Source: Citricoccus sp. WCRC_4
GTDB taxonomy: Bacteria; Actinomycetota; Actinomycetes; Actinomycetales; Micrococcaceae
Reading direction: 5' to 3'
Length of the DNA stretch: 15,763 bases
Assembly (NCBI GenBank): GCA_026645375.1
Contig: JAPFFX010000090.1
Location: 1 to 15,763, forward strand
The translations under genes and the position numbers were made by a program. This document shows, in pieces, positions 14,415 through 15,763 of this stretch; position 1 is the first letter of the stretch; each line of letters starts with the position of its first letter. The notes under the pieces are model-generated. The model saw only the letters and a list, made by a program, of their open reading frames with translations. It was not told where the DNA came from and searched no databases.

Positions 14415-15593
14415 ATGCAGTTCGGCGTCTTCACCATCGGTGACATCACCCCCGACCCGACCAACGGCACCACGCCCACCGAACACCAGCGCATCAAGGA
14501 CACCGTCAGGATCGCCCAGCACGCCGAGCAGGCCGGCTTCGAGGTGTTCGCCACGGGCCAGCACCACAACCCGCCCTTCGTGGCCCCCGGCAACCCGCCG
14601 ACCCTGCTGGCCTTCCTGGCCGCCCAGACCCAGAAGCTGATCCTGTCCACGGCGACCACCCTGATCACCACGATGGACCCGGTGCGCCTGGCCGAGGACT
14701 ACTCCTACCTGCAGCACCTGGCCGACGGTCGCGTGGACCTGACCATGGGCCGCGGCAACACCGGCCCGGTCTACCCCTGGTTCGGCAAGGACATCCGCCA
14801 GGGCATCCCGCTGGCCGTGGAGAACTACCACCTGCTGCACCGGCTGTGGCATGAGGAGAACGTCGACTGGCAGGGCCGCTTCCGCACCCCGCTGCAGGAC
14901 TTCACCCTCACCCCCCGGCCGCTCGACGGCGTCGCGCCCTTCGTCTGGCACGGTTCCATCCGCTCGGCCGAGATCGCCGAGCAGGCCGCGTACTACGGTG
15001 ACGGCTTCTTCCACAACAACATCTTCTGGAACAAGGAACACGTCATCCAGATGGTGCAGCTCTACCGGCAGCGCTACGAGTACTACGGCCACGGCAAGGC
15101 CCACCAGGCCTACGTGGCCCTGGGCGGCCAGGCGTTCATGCGCAAGAACTCCCAGGACGCCATCAACGAGTTCCGCCCCTACTTCGACAACGCCCCGGTG
15201 TACGGCCACGGCCCGTCCATGGAGCAGTTCACCCGGATGACCCCGCTGACCGTGGGCTCTCCGCAGCAGGTCATCGAGCGCACCCTGTCCTTCCGGGACT
15301 GGGTGGGTGACTACCAGCGCCAGATGTTCCTCATCGATCACGCCGGACTGCCCACGGACGTGGTGCTGGAGCAGATCGACCTGTTCGGCGAGGAGGTCCT
15401 GCCGGTGCTGCGCAGGGAGTTCGATGCCCTGAAGCCCGCCGACGTCCCGGAGGCCCCCACCCACGAGTTCCTGGTGGCCCGCCACGAGCGCGGCGAGGAC
15501 CCGGTGCCCGGCGGCAGGGAGGGCTCGCAGGCCTGGAAGGACGCCCGGGAACGAGCCGAGAAGGCACCGGACGCCGAGAAGGCGGGGGCCTGA
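14415..15593 (+). CDS. LLM-class flavin-dependent monooxygenase, CE1758 family
   Basis: A 392-residue luciferase-like monooxygenase of the FMNH2-dependent TIM-barrel type, which uses reduced flavin and O2 to oxidise an organic substrate. Features: MQFGVFTIGDIT first strand (1-12), TVRIAQHAEQAGFEVFATGQHHN with the QHHN motif typical of LLM active sites (about 33-55), LILSTATTLITTMDPVRLAEDYSYLQHLADGRVDLTMGRGN (the strand-helix block around the flavin site), and a C-terminal charged tail. The overall pattern agrees with the CE1758-type family, which is paired with its own FMN reductase; that partner follows after 3 bp here. The substrate is unknown. The ATG at 14415 follows GAGGAGC at 4 nt; an in-frame upstream extension would overlap the promoter. 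Confidence 0.93.
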   Translation: MQFGVFTIGDITPDPTNGTTPTEHQRIKDTVRIAQHAEQAGFEVFATGQHHNPPFVAPGNPPTLLAFLAAQTQKLILSTATTLITTMDPVRLAEDYSYLQHLADGRVDLTMGRGNTGPVYPWFGKDIRQGIPLAVENYHLLHRLWHEENVDWQGRFRTPLQDFTLTPRPLDGVAPFVWHGSIRSAEIAEQAAYYGDGFFHNNIFWNKEHVIQMVQLYRQRYEYYGHGKAHQAYVALGGQAFMRKNSQDAINEFRPYFDNAPVYGHGPSMEQFTRMTPLTVGSPQQVIERTLSFRDWVGDYQRQMFLIDHAGLPTDVVLEQIDLFGEEVLPVLRREFDALKPADVPEAPTHEFLVARHERGEDPVPGGREGSQAWKDARERAEKAPDAEKAGA

Positions 15594-15596
15594 ACC

Positions 15597-15763
15597 ATGG
15601 AGGAGCTACCGGACCTCGGCGGCCAGGGGGCCTTCGGCGCCCCCGAGTCCACCGACCCGTTCACCCCGCGGTCCCGGCACCTGGTGGTGGTCTCCGGCGG
15701 GCTGGGCGACCCGTCGTCGTCCCGTCAGCTGGCCGACCGGCTGGCCGCCGCCGCCTCGGACCG
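15597..15763 (+). CDS. FMN reductase, CE1759 family (5' part only)
   Basis: An ATG 3 bp after the monooxygenase stop opens a frame that reaches the right edge (55 complete codons). After a polar leader of about 26 residues comes RHLVVVSGGLGDPSSSRQLADRL, the first beta strand, phosphate-binding loop (SGGLGDPSSSR) and first helix of the NADPH-dependent FMN reductase flavodoxin-like fold. In the CE1758/CE1759 pair this enzyme supplies reduced FMN to the monooxygenase, which the tight spacing supports. Ribosome binding probably uses the GGGGG at the end of the preceding gene (15583-15588). The rest of the gene lies outside the window. Confidence 0.88.
   Translation, partial: MEELPDLGGQGAFGAPESTDPFTPRSRHLVVVSGGLGDPSSSRQLADRLAAAASD

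Noticed and set aside
14352..15485. 377-codon minus-strand open frame opposite the flavin monooxygenase
   Set aside because: Val/Gly/Leu/His-rich antisense shadow of a clear LLM-family gene.

Overview
The window looks like chromosomal DNA of a high-GC Gram-positive actinobacterium, most likely a member of the Micrococcaceae or a near relative. This rests on the strongly GC-biased codon use, the actinobacterial form of release factor 2, the Tad/Flp pilus locus, the SLH-domain surface protein and the CE1758/CE1759-type luciferase-like monooxygenase and FMN reductase pair. No rRNA, tRNA, insertion sequence, CRISPR array or phage gene was seen. Genus assignment is inference.

Left part (1-1856, minus strand): a small conserved hypothetical gene and prfB (release factor 2) form a short probable operon that ends in a GC-rich hairpin. 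A SRPBCC-fold gene follows and runs off the left edge. Facing away from the hypothetical gene, on the plus strand (1972-3453), is a secreted protein with three SLH repeats and a C-terminal domain carrying an HExxH motif, which may be a cell-wall-anchored metalloprotease-like protein.

Middle (3484-8079, minus strand): a compact seven-gene Tad pilus operon in the order tadA (ATPase), tadB, tadC (membrane platform), a Flp-like small pilin, and three TadE/F/G-like pseudopilins. All genes overlap or nearly abut, except for a 62-bp gap before the pilin. The locus ends against the SLH gene at a shared bidirectional terminator. No prepilin peptidase, CpaE/Ssd-like localisation factor, RcpC or secretin is in the window. 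A 276-bp divergent intergenic region with DnaA-box-like sequences, a strong stem-loop and nested repeats separates tadA from a large plus-strand gene (8356-11514). That gene encodes a membrane-anchored FtsK/EccC-type ATPase with an FHA-like N-terminal domain and no visible type VII substrate genes.

Right part (11459-15763): a cytochrome P450 gene on the minus strand is broken by one extra G in a six-G run. Its 3' end overlaps the 3' end of the FtsK-like gene by 56 bp. Upstream of it is an MFS transporter gene. Divergent from the transporter, a well-formed promoter with an 18-bp palindromic operator candidate at the expected transcription start drives a luciferase-like flavin monooxygenase and its partner FMN reductase, which is cut by the right edge. 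Several minus-strand genes have a TAnnnT -10 element 6-7 nt upstream of the start codon and little or no Shine-Dalgarno sequence, suggesting leaderless transcripts.
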